Under the pieces are notes generated by a model. The model had not been told where the DNA came from, made no database searches, and saw only the letters and a program-made list of their open reading frames with translations. Positions 8,001 to 17,638 of a stretch of DNA of 48,690 nt are shown piece by piece (the first letter of the stretch is position 1; every line of letters begins with the position of its first letter). A program made the position numbers and the translations under genes. The DNA lies in NCBI GenBank assembly GCA_017475765.1, contig JAFVEY010000049.1:1-48690 (forward strand), given 5' to 3'. The stretch is from Clostridia bacterium. Its GTDB lineage: Bacteria; Bacillota; Clostridia; Oscillospirales; Acutalibacteraceae.

Positions 8001-9359
8001 TTATTCCTCCCGATCATCATCACCGCCTTCTTCCTCTGAACTTTCATCATCCAAGCTTTCTTCCTCTGGACTTTTCTCGGACGATTCATCGGGTTTGGAT
8101 TCGCTGCTTTCCTCCGAAGATTCCTGGTTTCCGGTCTCCGATACTGAAGAAGCTGCAGATTCTTCCTTGCTTACCACAGAAGACGCTTTGCTGGCTTCAT
8201 TATCGTTTCTCAGATAGGATTTACCGCCGTCTGATGAGGCAAGGGATACATCCAGCGTTCCGGATTTGCCGGAATCAACATTGTTTTCCAGAATATTCAT
8301 TGCTGTACGGAGCTTATATTCAATATTCTCAAAGGTACCCAGAATAATGGTGAAGCCATTATTCTTGATAAGCAGTACTCTTGAAGTGTTGCTCAGATCA
8401 ATCGTTTTGATATCGTCCATTTCCAGCTCGGACAGACAGGTGATAATCCTGTCAAGATACTTTTTCAGGTTTTGATCCTTGTATTCTATGGATGAGCCCA
8501 GCTTTATATTTTTCAGCTTCGCCCCCATCACCGCTGGAACATTATAAGTCATTTCATCATTGACTTCAAGTATCTTTCCTTTTTTGCTCAGCACTATATA
8601 TTTTCCGTCACTTTCGACAACGGAAGCCGGAACAGCCTCCCTGACTTCTATGCTGATCTTATTGAAGAGTTTTTTGTTGATAGATGCCTCTTCAATATAG
8701 GGAAAGGTTTCTTCAATATTTTTTTCGCCGGGCGAGGTATTGCACAAGATAAGATTGTCGCCCGGTTCTATCTTTGATGCCGATATGATTTCGCTATGAT
8801 CATATCTTGTCTGTCCCTCGACTTCAATGGTATCAATTTTAAAAAATACAGTCAGCGACAGAACGGTGCATATTGCCAAAAGCACAATCACCGTTGCCGC
8901 AGTAAGAAGTACTCTTCTGAGTTTTCTCAGATACGGACTCATAGGCACTTTGGGAGGTGCAAGCGGCTTTGGGTCAGGCTTTTTCTTTTCTGTACTTCTT
9001 TTAGGTCTTTCAAGTACTTTTTCAGCAGTACGGTCTGCCTCATCCTGATTCATACGTCTTTTGACAGGCTCTTTTTGAATTTTCAGCTTGCTGCCATTCC
9101 TGCCTGATGCAGACGGCTGTTTTGGTTTATTCTGCTTCGGTGAAGGCTTTGGCTTCTGCCGTTCGGCAGTTGTCGTTTTTTTGGCACTTTTCGTTCGTGC
9201 AGTACCGGAAGGCACCGGTCGTTTTGCTTGTGTTCCTGAGCTACTCTGACGCCTGTCCGCTTTTTTAGCTGTTTTGGTTTCTACTGCTTTTTGCGGTGAT
9301 TTTTTCACACCCTGAGATTTCCTTCCTTTGGCACTTCCCTCAGGAGGCTTTTTATCCAT
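8001..9359 (-). CDS. ftsQ: Cell division protein FtsQ/DivIB with long charged tails
   Basis: Bitopic division protein that links FtsL/DivIC to the septal synthase. 452 residues, longer than the usual 260-300. A Lys/Arg/Ser/Pro-rich cytosolic N-terminus (about 1-145) precedes one membrane helix (about 147-170). Then come the POTRA domain starting FFKIDTIEVEGQTRYD and the beta domain (VREAVPASVVESDGKY, IDLSNTSRVLL). A low-complexity Ser/Glu/Asp tail (about 385-452, ending EEGGDDDREE) completes it. The start at ATG 9359 has a GGGGTGAAAAGGA region upstream. It follows murG by 50 bases. The tail composition suggests extracellular disordered regions; their role is unknown. Confidence 0.9.
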   Translation of the reverse strand: MDKKPPEGSAKGRKSQGVKKSPQKAVETKTAKKADRRQSSSGTQAKRPVPSGTARTKSAKKTTTAERQKPKPSPKQNKPKQPSASGRNGSKLKIQKEPVKRRMNQDEADRTAEKVLERPKRSTEKKKPDPKPLAPPKVPMSPYLRKLRRVLLTAATVIVLLAICTVLSLTVFFKIDTIEVEGQTRYDHSEIISASKIEPGDNLILCNTSPGEKNIEETFPYIEEASINKKLFNKISIEVREAVPASVVESDGKYIVLSKKGKILEVNDEMTYNVPAVMGAKLKNIKLGSSIEYKDQNLKKYLDRIITCLSELEMDDIKTIDLSNTSRVLLIKNNGFTIILGTFENIEYKLRTAMNILENNVDSGKSGTLDVSLASSDGGKSYLRNDNEASKASSVVSKEESAASSVSETGNQESSEESSESKPDESSEKSPEEESLDDESSEEEGGDDDREE

Positions 9360-9409
9360 TCCTTTTCACCCCTTTACGAACTTCCTTTTTGCTATTGATA
9401 ACCGTCAAA

Positions 9410-10546
9410 TTACTTTTGTTCTGCCTGTTTTTTGGCAAGAACCTCAATGATGATGGCATATATTCTCTTTGCTGCATCATTGACTGCCATATTCTTTGCA
9501 TTTTCCGAATAAGCCCTGAGTTTTTCGGGATCGGATGCCAGTTTGTCAATTTCCTCTGTCAGCTTTTCGGCTGTAAGGTCCTTTTCCTCTATCATAACCG
9601 CCGCATTTTTTTCAACAAGCGACATAGCATTATGATACTGATGATTTTCTGCAACATTCGGTGAAGGAATCAGTATGGACGGCTTTCCCTGCACCTGTAT
9701 TTCGCTCAGCGTAATTGCTCCTGCTCTTGCGATCACGACATCTGCCGCCGCAAGACAAACAGGCATATTGTTGATATATTCTCTGATATCCAGATTTTTT
9801 GCTTTTTCAAGATCGGCGCCCTTTTCCTTCAGCAGATCCGGGAACCACTTTCCGTACTGACCATAAGCGTGTATGTGCTGATATTTGCCGTCCTTTGCAC
9901 TTCTTGCGATAATATCCGCAAGTGATTCGTTGATGATCCTTGCTCCGAGACTTCCGCCAAACGAAAGAATGACAGGTCTTTCATCAAGCCCCAGTTCCCT
10001 GCGGCAGCGTTCTTTTTCAGCAGTCAGTATTTCACCCCTGACAGGATTGCCTGTTTCGGCAAAGCTACAGTTTCCTTTGAAATGCTTTTTGGCAGCCGGC
10101 ATTGCAAGCATTACCTTTACAGCTTTTTTGGCAAGCATTTTATTGGTCACACCCGGAAAAGCATTCTGCTCATGTATCAGAGTCGGAATACCGAGCTTGG
10201 CGGCCGCCCTCAGAACAGGTCCGCTGACATAGCCGCCCGTACCGATAACAATATCCGGCTGGAATTCCTTGATGATTTTCTTGGATTCAGAGCTTGCGGA
10301 CAGCGCCTTTTTAACCGTGATGATATTATCCTTAATTGCTTTAGGCGTGATCTTACGCTTAAATCCCTGTACGGTGATTCCCCTGAATTCAAAGCCTGCC
10401 TGCGGAACAAGCCTTTCCTCCATTCCGCCCTTGCAGCCGATATATAATATCTCTGCATCAGGCTGACGCTCACGGACATAGCCTGCAATGGCAAGTGCGG
10501 GATTGATATGACCTGCTGTACCTCCGCCTGCAAAAATAATTTTCAT
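9410..10546 (-). CDS. murG: UDP-N-acetylglucosamine--lipid I transferase MurG
   Basis: Adds GlcNAc to lipid I to give lipid II at the inner membrane face. 378 residues, a GT-B fold. The N-terminal loop is GGGTAGHINPALA, the second glycine loop FGGSLGARIINESL, and the UDP-GlcNAc region VIARAGAITLSEI followed by PSPNVAENHQYHNA. ATG 10546 has GGGGAG upstream. It sits between ftsW and ftsQ in the division cluster, with 137 bases before it. Confidence 0.97.
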   Translation of the reverse strand: MKIIFAGGGTAGHINPALAIAGYVRERQPDAEILYIGCKGGMEERLVPQAGFEFRGITVQGFKRKITPKAIKDNIITVKKALSASSESKKIIKEFQPDIVIGTGGYVSGPVLRAAAKLGIPTLIHEQNAFPGVTNKMLAKKAVKVMLAMPAAKKHFKGNCSFAETGNPVRGEILTAEKERCRRELGLDERPVILSFGGSLGARIINESLADIIARSAKDGKYQHIHAYGQYGKWFPDLLKEKGADLEKAKNLDIREYINNMPVCLAAADVVIARAGAITLSEIQVQGKPSILIPSPNVAENHQYHNAMSLVEKNAAVMIEEKDLTAEKLTEEIDKLASDPEKLRAYSENAKNMAVNDAAKRIYAIIIEVLAKKQAEQK

Positions 10547-10599
10547 GTAGTACTTCTCCCCTTTAATACAATATCATCAATTTAACAAAAAAGTCGCTT

Positions 10600-10652
10600 C
10601 ATTATTCTTTATTATTATTCTTTTGAAACCTTTTTATCAATAAAGAATAATG
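10600..10652. repeat. 12-bp inverted repeat in the ftsW-murG gap
   Basis: cattattcttta (10600-10611) and taaagaataatg (10641-10652) are perfect reverse complements around a 29-base AT-rich centre. A second small palindrome (aatgaat...attcatt) follows at about 10650-10667. No gene or clear terminator was seen in 10547-10683. Confidence 0.6.
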
Positions 10653-10683
10653 AATAATGATTCATTATTAAGATGATAAATAC

Positions 10684-11931
10684 TTAAACCTTTTCCAGAT
10701 TCGAGGTTCGTGATATTGACAGGACAATTCCCATCTGAGCCAGAAGCATGATAAGCGACGAACCTCCGTAACTGAAGAATGGCAGACTGATACCTGTATT
10801 CGGAAGCCAGTCCGTAATAACAAGAATATTCAGGATCGCCTGAATGCCGATCTGAACCGAAAGACCTGTTCCGAGCATAGAACCGAAAGGATCCTTAGCT
10901 CTCATTGATATGGTGATTCCTCTCCAGACGAGAAGAACAAAAAGCAGAAGTATCAAGATGGCACCCACAAGTCCCAGTTCCTCGCATACAACGGCAAATA
11001 CAAAGTCATTCTGAGCTTCGGGGATGTACATATATTTCTGTCTGGACTGTCCGAGTCCGAGTCCCCATATTCCCCCCGAACCGATCGCATAGAGAGAATT
11101 TCTTGTCTGATAAGTTGTCTGCCACAGATCGTAATTGATATATACCAGCGCCTGTCCCCAGCCGTCCAGACGTTCCATCGCATATCCTATTTTGTTGGTG
11201 ACAACAAGGATACCTACTCCCACCGCAATCAGAATACCCAACGCAACAAAATATCTTTTTCTCACTCCGCCGAGGAAAAGCATAATAATGCCGAGCAGTG
11301 TGATAATCACAATTCCTGAATAATGCGGCTCTCTCCAAAGCAGCACATCAATGATTCCCAGTATAATAATACCGGGCAGAACGCCATATTTAAAGGTGTG
11401 CATTTCCCTGAAATGGATGGACGACCAATGAGCAAAGAACAGAATGACTGCAAATTTGGCGACCTCTGATGCCTGAAGATCAAATATGCCCAGCGGAATC
11501 CAGCGATGAACGCTGTTGACTCCGGGCATAAACAATACCACAACGAGCAGCACAAGTGATACAAAAAGTATAACAGGCGCCAGCTTATGAAAATAGTGAT
11601 AGTCAAAATAAGAGAGAGAGATCATAATAAACAGTCCGATCGCCGCAAAAATCGACTGTCTGATAAGATAGTTCTGACTGTTGTTCTGATATTCCAATGC
11701 CGAAGGATAGCTTGCGGAATACATCATTATGGTTCCTATGATAACCAGTATCACAACAAGAAAAAGGAAGGTCATATCCATACCCAGACGGATAGAAAAC
11801 AGTTTCAGCTTGTTTTTGACCTGTTTTAATCCCTTGCTGTCCTTATTTTTGCCGGATGACGGCTGCTTCTGAACAGACGGCTGCGGTCTGTGCACAGGCA
11901 GCTGTCTTGCAGGTGAAGAACTGCTTTGCAC
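10684..11931 (-). CDS. ftsW: FtsW/RodA/SpoVE-family peptidoglycan glycosyltransferase
   Basis: SEDS-family polymerase that builds glycan strands from lipid II together with a class B PBP. 415 residues, GTG start at 11931 with GGGAG nine bases upstream. A basic cytosolic N-terminus (about 1-50) precedes about ten membrane helices. Family landmarks include VHRWIPLGIFDLQASEVAKFAVILFF, GSGGIWGLGLGQSRQK, NDFVFAVVCEELGLVG and the end NTGISLPFFSYGGSSL. Its partner PBP (spoVD) is in the same operon. FtsW and the sporulation paralogue SpoVE cannot be told apart by sequence alone; the single copy here makes the vegetative role likely. Confidence 0.95.
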   Translation of the reverse strand: MQSSSSPARQLPVHRPQPSVQKQPSSGKNKDSKGLKQVKNKLKLFSIRLGMDMTFLFLVVILVIIGTIMMYSASYPSALEYQNNSQNYLIRQSIFAAIGLFIMISLSYFDYHYFHKLAPVILFVSLVLLVVVLFMPGVNSVHRWIPLGIFDLQASEVAKFAVILFFAHWSSIHFREMHTFKYGVLPGIIILGIIDVLLWREPHYSGIVIITLLGIIMLFLGGVRKRYFVALGILIAVGVGILVVTNKIGYAMERLDGWGQALVYINYDLWQTTYQTRNSLYAIGSGGIWGLGLGQSRQKYMYIPEAQNDFVFAVVCEELGLVGAILILLLFVLLVWRGITISMRAKDPFGSMLGTGLSVQIGIQAILNILVITDWLPNTGISLPFFSYGGSSLIMLLAQMGIVLSISRTSNLEKV

Positions 11932-11962
11932 CTCTCAAACACTCCCTTTCATAATAATATCA

Positions 11963-12988
11963 TCAGAATGTCTTTCCGCCGAACGCCACAAGAAGCAAGG
12001 CAAGCGCTCCGCATACAGACTCTATAATACTGAAAACAACCACGATTTTAACCTCTGACCAGCCGCACATTTCAAAGTGATGATGGATCGGGCTCATTTT
12101 GAAAAGTCTTTTTCCGTGAGTGAGCTTAAAATAGGTAACCTGCAATATAACCGAGAACATCTCAGCGATATATACAAGACCTATCAGTATCAGCAGAATC
12201 TCCATATCAAGACCAAACAGTAGTGCACAGAGATATCCGCCGAGATAAAGCGATCCGGTATCTCCCATGAAGGTTTTTGCGGGATGAAAATTCCACACAA
12301 GGAAGCCCAAACAGCCGCCGGCAAGTGCTGCGGACATGATGGAAAGACCCATTCTTGCCGTATATCCTGAGATAAGAATCAGAAAAATTGCCGCAAAGAA
12401 TGTCACCGAGCCGTCCAGTCCGTCGATACCGTCAGTAAGATTGACAGCATTGACAACACCGACAATCAGTACAGCCGCTATGGGATAATACATAATTCCT
12501 ATATCAACATTTCCGACAAACGGAATAAATGTACTTGTATTTTCTCCGAAAAGATACATCGTCAGAAGATAAGCCGCAGCCACAAGGAACTGCAAAACAA
12601 GCTTCTGTTTCGGAGTCAGTCCGAGGTTGCGCTTTTTGGCAACCTTCACATAGTCGTCAAGAAAACCTATGGCGCCGTAAGCGGCAGCCATAAAAAGTCC
12701 GCCGTAAATTTTTGCGCTCTGAAGCGTTGTTTCCGGCGCAATGCCGTTTCTCGTTCCTAATATATGAAACAGGATAACACAAATCAAGGTCGTCAAAATA
12801 CTTGCAGCAATAAACATAAAGCCGCCCATTGTGGGCGTTCCCTGCTTGCCCTTATGCCATTTCGGTCCGATTTCAAGAATCGTCTGACCGAAATGCAGCC
12901 TGCGCAGAAAGGGTACCAGCCATATTCCCAGCACCCCTGAAATTGCAAAAGAAAGCGCAGCAGCGATAATCGTCCAAATTCCTGACAT
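11963..12988 (-). CDS. mraY: Phospho-MurNAc-pentapeptide transferase MraY
   Basis: Transfers phospho-MurNAc-pentapeptide onto undecaprenyl phosphate, making lipid I. 341 residues with ten membrane helices. Family motifs are GTPTMGGFMF, the Mg-binding FLDDYVKV and NLTDGIDGLDGSV, plus FMGDTGSLYLGG and the HHH motif in MSPIHHHFEMCGWSE. ATG 12988 has AAAGGTGG upstream. It precedes ftsW by 31 bases. Confidence 0.98.
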   Translation of the reverse strand: MSGIWTIIAAALSFAISGVLGIWLVPFLRRLHFGQTILEIGPKWHKGKQGTPTMGGFMFIAASILTTLICVILFHILGTRNGIAPETTLQSAKIYGGLFMAAAYGAIGFLDDYVKVAKKRNLGLTPKQKLVLQFLVAAAYLLTMYLFGENTSTFIPFVGNVDIGIMYYPIAAVLIVGVVNAVNLTDGIDGLDGSVTFFAAIFLILISGYTARMGLSIMSAALAGGCLGFLVWNFHPAKTFMGDTGSLYLGGYLCALLFGLDMEILLILIGLVYIAEMFSVILQVTYFKLTHGKRLFKMSPIHHHFEMCGWSEVKIVVVFSIIESVCGALALLLVAFGGKTF

Positions 12989-13076
12989 TGTAAATTTCCA
13001 CCTTTCATTTTCCCCGTTGTTTTCTACAAGCCAATCAATTACAAAGCCCTTTTTCTTTCAGAGCATATTATAATAA

Positions 13077-13625
13077 TCAAGCTTCCTCATAATCGAAATA
13101 TCCCAGTATCGAAGCAAGCGGCATTCCTGCTGCCAAAAGAACTCCTGTGCAGGCAAGCACCTCATCGACAGAATATTTTCCGCTGACGATATTGACTCTG
13201 CCCAAAATACCGTTTCCGATAATGTCAAATGATGTTGTTCCGTCCGAGCTGCTGAGATTCCGGCAAGCAACGTCTGCTCCGTAATTGTCCTCAGAATAGG
13301 TGATCACATCCTGCGGATCCTCACCAAACAGCTTCATTGCATTTTCATAAGTAGTAACCTTTTGTCTGAATTCTGCAAGTCTTTCGGCTTTTGGAGCACT
13401 TTCTTCATCAAACACTACTGTATCCGGAATCACGTCCTCATAATCATTTCCGCTGTATTCATTTGTTTCAATAACAAAATCAGTATTCTGAGTAAAATCA
13501 TCAATACAAGTGTTATAAGAACAGAAATTCAGTATTCCGGAAATAATATGTGCTACTGTTTCCGAATTTTTGCAGGCAACGAGAATAAGTCTGGGGTTTT
13601 GCACAGTCTTTATTCTGTTTGTCAT
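13077..13625 (-). CDS. Truncated Mur-ligase-like protein without an ATP-binding loop
   Basis: 182 residues from ATG 13625 (GGAGGTG seven bases upstream). It occupies the place where murE/murF normally stand, between spoVD and mraY. I see no catalytic motif, but two parts resemble the central domain of Mur ligases. VITYSEDNYGADVACRNL followed by GTTSFDI resembles the 'vitfG...ADv.a.n....gt.F' strand region. GRVNIVSGKYSVDEVLACTGVLLAAGMPLASIL resembles the 'G.HNv.NalAA.a.a..lG' helix. The start region PRLILVACKNSETVAHIISG resembles the P-loop helix, but GTNGKTT is replaced. The C-terminal ligase domain is absent. It is probably a relic or a non-enzymatic derivative; the homology is inferred by eye. 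Confidence 0.6.
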   Translation of the reverse strand: MTNRIKTVQNPRLILVACKNSETVAHIISGILNFCSYNTCIDDFTQNTDFVIETNEYSGNDYEDVIPDTVVFDEESAPKAERLAEFRQKVTTYENAMKLFGEDPQDVITYSEDNYGADVACRNLSSSDGTTSFDIIGNGILGRVNIVSGKYSVDEVLACTGVLLAAGMPLASILGYFDYEEA

Positions 13626-13688
13626 TTTCAACACCTCCGCCAAACGGTATCAAAATTCTGCCTTCCCACCTTTTGGTGGGAGCGTTAT

Positions 13689-15950
13689 TTACATTATACT
13701 GTTATCCTGATTGAATACTACTGTTACAACCGTATACGGCTCAACCTCCGTACCTGCTGCAATATCCTGTGCTTTTACATAAGAAGAACTATCTCCGACA
13801 GACGAACCCATGATACAGAGATTAAGATCATTAGCCGCCGCAAGATAATTTGCATCGCTAAGGCTGCAGTTACTGAAATCGGGAACTGTAACCTTTTTCT
13901 TCTTGCTCTCCTCATCTGTATAAAGAATCACCGTTCCGTCATTCGGCATACTTGAATATGCGGACGGATTCTGAGCGATAACTGTATCACCGCTGCCGAC
14001 AACCTCAGCTTTAAGACCGTCCTTTTCTGCCTGTGCCTTTGCATCCTCAACGCTCATACCGTCATAGGTTCCCGCTGTTGTAGCAAGCTGTTCCAGTTCG
14101 TCATCGGAATATACTCTCTCAATGCCGAGATAAGGGAGAACCTCCGTCATAATATTTCTGAAGCACGGACCGGCAACGGCAGATCCATAATAGTTGATGT
14201 CAGGATCGGGTGTATCGAAATAGCAGAGCAGAGCGATTTCAGGATCGTTACACGGAGCGATTCCGCAGAAGGATGCGATATAGTCGTCCGTTGCATTACC
14301 GTATTCATCGACCTTTTTCTGTGATGTACCTGTTTTTCCGCCAATTCTGTAACCGGCAACATATCCATTTGTTGCACCGCCGGATTTAGCATTCGTTTCA
14401 AGCATGCTGCACATCTGCTTTGAGATCTCTTCGCTGATCACCTGACGCTTGACCGTTGGCTCGTTCTTTTTGACAACATTTCCGTTTGAATCCACTACCT
14501 GTGAAACAATATACGGCTGCATCAGATTTCCGCCATTTGCTATGGCAGCGCAGGCTGTTACCATCTGTATCGGAGTCACCTTGAAGTTCTGACCAAACGC
14601 ACCAACAGCAAGATCCATCAGACCCATACCGTATTCGCCGCCGGGAGTATCGAACCAATAGCTTCCGCTTTCGCCCGGCAAATCAATGCCCGTCTTTTCC
14701 GAAAAACCGAAGGCAACAAAATACTCATAGAAGGTTTTCCTGCCAAGCATAAAACCCATCTGCATAAACGCCGGGTTGCACGAATTGCAGAGTGCCTGTT
14801 CAAGTGTTTGTGTGCCGTGACCCGAATACTGCCAGCAGGAGATAGGACTGGCACCCTCATAAGGTGCATAAGATCCGCTGCATTCAAATCTTGTATCCTC
14901 ATCGTTAAGTCCCTCTGAAAGGACAGCCGATGCCGTTACCATTTTAAATACAGATCCGGGAATATAGGTATCGCTGACTCCCTTATTTCTCCACTGAGCA
15001 AACAGCGCCTTTGAAGTCGCCTCATCCTGCTTATCCTCAGGAAGTGCCTCTATTTCCTTGACCTTATTTTCATCGGCTATTTTATACGGGTCATTCGGGT
15101 CAAAGGACTCCTCGCAGGCAAAGCCCAGAATCTCGCCCGTCTTGACATTCATCATGATTGCGCAGCCTCTGTTCGCAACATTAAATTCCTTGATGGTTTC
15201 ACGCACATATTTTTCCATAATGCCCTGTATGGTTTCGTCAACCGTCAGCACAAGATTGTAGCCGTTGGTAGCTTCCACCTTCTGCTCATACTGATAGGGC
15301 ATCGGATTATTAAGAGCATTCTGGGCAACCACGATTCTTCCCGAATCGCCCTTAAGCTCGTCATCATATTCATACTCTATACCGGAAAGTCCCTGATTGT
15401 CGGCTCCGACAAATCCGAGAATAGCGCCGGCAAAGTTATCGTTTGTATAGTACCGGCTGTAATTTTCGATCGTTTCTATCACGCCGGATACCTTATAATC
15501 CTGATAGATCTTCTCCTGATATTCAACGACCTTATCCTTGATGTCAGCGGAAACCTTGCGCTTTAAAACTTCATAATAGGAATCATTTGATTTGGATCTT
15601 TCATACACATCATCCCTGTCAATTCCCAATATATCGGCAAGACCGTATGAAACTTTTTTTCTTGTCTCATCATCGGCTTTTTTGAAGTTAGCAGGCGCCA
15701 GTACGATATCCCAGACTGTAATGCTCTGAGCAAGTATTTTTCCATTTCTATCATAGATACTTCCACGTTTAGCGGATACCTGTGTGTCATGCAGCTGCTG
15801 CTCAACAGCCTTTTGCTGCAGTTCCTCAGCCATATAGACCTGCAGATAAAAAAGCCGTGAAAACACCAGACCGAAACCCAGAATCAGCACAATCAGCATG
15901 ATTATCGTTGATCTTCGCCACAAAGTAGCGGCAGCTCCCTTTTTAGCCAT
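13689..15950 (-). CDS. spoVD: Class B penicillin-binding protein with two PASTA domains (SpoVD/PBP2-like)
   Basis: Septal transpeptidase, partner of the FtsW/SpoVE polymerase. 753 residues: one N-terminal membrane helix (about 15-37), a dimerisation/pedestal domain starting KRGSIYDRNGKILAQS, then the transpeptidase. Active-site motifs are SVFK (Ser near 332, in PGSVFKMVTA), SCN (near 389) and KTGT (near 538, in GGKTGTSQ). Two PASTA repeats end the protein (about 625-683 and 684-750). PASTA tails are typical of SpoVD or of PBP2x-type proteins. It lies between ftsL and the Mur-like gene; ATG 15950 has GGAAGGAAAG upstream. Either spore-cortex or vegetative septal work is possible. Confidence 0.93.
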   Translation of the reverse strand: MAKKGAAATLWRRSTIIMLIVLILGFGLVFSRLFYLQVYMAEELQQKAVEQQLHDTQVSAKRGSIYDRNGKILAQSITVWDIVLAPANFKKADDETRKKVSYGLADILGIDRDDVYERSKSNDSYYEVLKRKVSADIKDKVVEYQEKIYQDYKVSGVIETIENYSRYYTNDNFAGAILGFVGADNQGLSGIEYEYDDELKGDSGRIVVAQNALNNPMPYQYEQKVEATNGYNLVLTVDETIQGIMEKYVRETIKEFNVANRGCAIMMNVKTGEILGFACEESFDPNDPYKIADENKVKEIEALPEDKQDEATSKALFAQWRNKGVSDTYIPGSVFKMVTASAVLSEGLNDEDTRFECSGSYAPYEGASPISCWQYSGHGTQTLEQALCNSCNPAFMQMGFMLGRKTFYEYFVAFGFSEKTGIDLPGESGSYWFDTPGGEYGMGLMDLAVGAFGQNFKVTPIQMVTACAAIANGGNLMQPYIVSQVVDSNGNVVKKNEPTVKRQVISEEISKQMCSMLETNAKSGGATNGYVAGYRIGGKTGTSQKKVDEYGNATDDYIASFCGIAPCNDPEIALLCYFDTPDPDINYYGSAVAGPCFRNIMTEVLPYLGIERVYSDDELEQLATTAGTYDGMSVEDAKAQAEKDGLKAEVVGSGDTVIAQNPSAYSSMPNDGTVILYTDEESKKKKVTVPDFSNCSLSDANYLAAANDLNLCIMGSSVGDSSSYVKAQDIAAGTEVEPYTVVTVVFNQDNSIM

Positions 15951-16127
15951 TGCTTCTTTCCTTCCTTTCCGAATTCAGCGGCAGTCCAAAAAGGCAAAAC
16001 TGCACCAAAAGAGTGAATTGAAACCTTTCGACTCTTTCGCTGCAGCCCACCCCTGTATTTATATACTTATTTCCTTATATCCTTACTTATGATTACATCC
16101 TGTTATTTTTATCGATGACAGATCTGA

Positions 16128-16652
16128 TCACAGAAAAGCTCCACTAAACGCTTCGATAATTGTATCGAATACGCTGTTATCCTTGCCGCTGCCCAGAACC
16201 TCACCTTTATCACCATTTGAAAGAGAAATAAACTTTTTCTGAGCCTTTTTTGCCGGCACCATATCCAGTTTGGTTTCCGCATAGTTTTTCACAAATGTAT
16301 CAGTCAGCTTGCTGTCTATTTTCAGCTGGTACTGAGCCTGTTCATTCTGTAAAACGGCATATTCCTTATTTTTTGCGGTGATCTGCTCATTGATCTCATT
16401 AAGATTGGCATAATTCTGAACCATCATTATCGCAACCGCAGAAACGATGATCGTTAATATTGCCACCGTTGCAATAGTTATCGGATTTCTCTTTCTTCTC
16501 TGTGCTTTTGCGGAAGAACCCTGACTTATGCTAATGATCTTACCGCTTTTTTTCTTTTTCTTTGATTTCTTATCGTTGCCCGACATCTGAGCCGCTTCTG
16601 ACGAGTCAAACAGCGAGAGATCGTATGCTTCAGTTCTTTTCTCTCCTGCCAA
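16128..16652 (-). CDS. ftsL: FtsL/DivIC-like division protein
   Basis: 174 residues from TTG 16652, placed eight bases after AAAGGAAG. A Lys/Ser-rich cytosolic part (about 1-58) precedes one membrane helix (about 60-80). The following helix, with heptad character (NYANLNEINEQITAKNKEYAVLQ), suits the FtsL/DivIC/FtsQ coiled coil. Position between rsmH and spoVD is the standard ftsL locus. Sequence conservation in this family is low, so the call rests on topology and place. Its longer C-terminal tail, up to FDTIIEAFSGAFL, is not part of the usual fold. Confidence 0.85.
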   Translation of the reverse strand: MAGEKRTEAYDLSLFDSSEAAQMSGNDKKSKKKKKSGKIISISQGSSAKAQRRKRNPITIATVAILTIIVSAVAIMMVQNYANLNEINEQITAKNKEYAVLQNEQAQYQLKIDSKLTDTFVKNYAETKLDMVPAKKAQKKFISLSNGDKGEVLGSGKDNSVFDTIIEAFSGAFL

Positions 16653-16685
16653 TGTAACAGCTTCCTTTCTGTATATATATTATCA

Positions 16686-17627
16686 TCAAATGTATATTTC
16701 TTTTCCTGTTCTTTCGCAGCATCTCAGCTTTGCGCTTCTGCTGCGGGGATTATCTTCCAGTTCCTTTTCATCTGCTGTGACAGGCTTTCTGTATACAAGT
16801 CTTGCAGACGGCTTTCTTCCACAGACGCAAACTGGAAAATCCTTCGGGCAGATACAGCCCTCACACCATCCTGCCATTCTTTGCTTTACCATTCTGTCCT
16901 CAAGCGAATGGAAGGTAATGACTGAAAGCCTTCCCCCGATTTTCAAAGAACGGAATGCGCCGTCAAGTCCCTCGGAAAGTCTGTCAAGTTCGCCGTTCAC
17001 AGCAATTCTCAGTGCCTGAAACGTCTTTCTTGCCGGGTGCTTGTCATGGCGTTTCGCCGCCGGATAGGCAGATCTTACGATTTCCGCCAGCTGCAGTGTA
17101 GTTTCGATCGGCGCCTTTTCCCTTTCCCTTTCGATGGCTCTTACAATGCCTTTGGCGAATTTTTCTTCGCCGTAATCCGAAAGGATTCTCACAAGCTCGC
17201 CGAAACTCAGCGTGTTTACAAGCTCGGCAGCCGTTTCGCCGCTCTGACTCATACGCATATCGAGAGGGGCATCGGAATGATAGGAAAACCCCCTCTGTGC
17301 GCTGTCAAGCTGATGAGAAGAAACGCCTATATCAAGCAAAACACCGTCACGCGGCGGAAGAGAAAGTTCATCAACACTGGACGGAATTTCCGAGAAATTT
17401 GATTTTATGATCGTTACCCTTTCATCCTTGCCGAAGCGTTCCTGTAAAGCTCCGATCGCATCGGGATCCTGATCCACGCACACCAGGCGGCCGCTGTCCA
17501 GTCTTTTCAGTATTTCCGAGGAATGTCCTCCTCCCCCTGCCGTTCCGTCAAGGTATATGCCATCAGGTTTGATGCCAAGCGACTCTATGGTGCGTTCAAG
17601 GATAACCGGTTTATGAGAAAATTCCAT
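16686..17627 (-). CDS. rsmH: 16S rRNA (cytosine-1402-N4)-methyltransferase RsmH
   Basis: Methylates N4 of C1402 in the decoding centre of 16S rRNA, using SAM. 313 residues. The SAM loop is DGTAGGGGHSSEILK, followed by VCVDQDPDA and the conserved DIGVSSHQLDSAQRGFSY. Near the end are ITFHSLEDRMVKQRM and NPRSRSAKLR. Four Cys (GWCEGCICPKDFPVCVCGRKP) form the zinc-like knuckle often seen in clostridial members. It is the second gene of the division cluster, starting 11 bases after mraZ with GAGGTGA upstream. Confidence 0.97.
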   Translation of the reverse strand: MEFSHKPVILERTIESLGIKPDGIYLDGTAGGGGHSSEILKRLDSGRLVCVDQDPDAIGALQERFGKDERVTIIKSNFSEIPSSVDELSLPPRDGVLLDIGVSSHQLDSAQRGFSYHSDAPLDMRMSQSGETAAELVNTLSFGELVRILSDYGEEKFAKGIVRAIEREREKAPIETTLQLAEIVRSAYPAAKRHDKHPARKTFQALRIAVNGELDRLSEGLDGAFRSLKIGGRLSVITFHSLEDRMVKQRMAGWCEGCICPKDFPVCVCGRKPSARLVYRKPVTADEKELEDNPRSRSAKLRCCERTGKEIYI

Positions 17628-17638
17628 TTTTCACCTCA

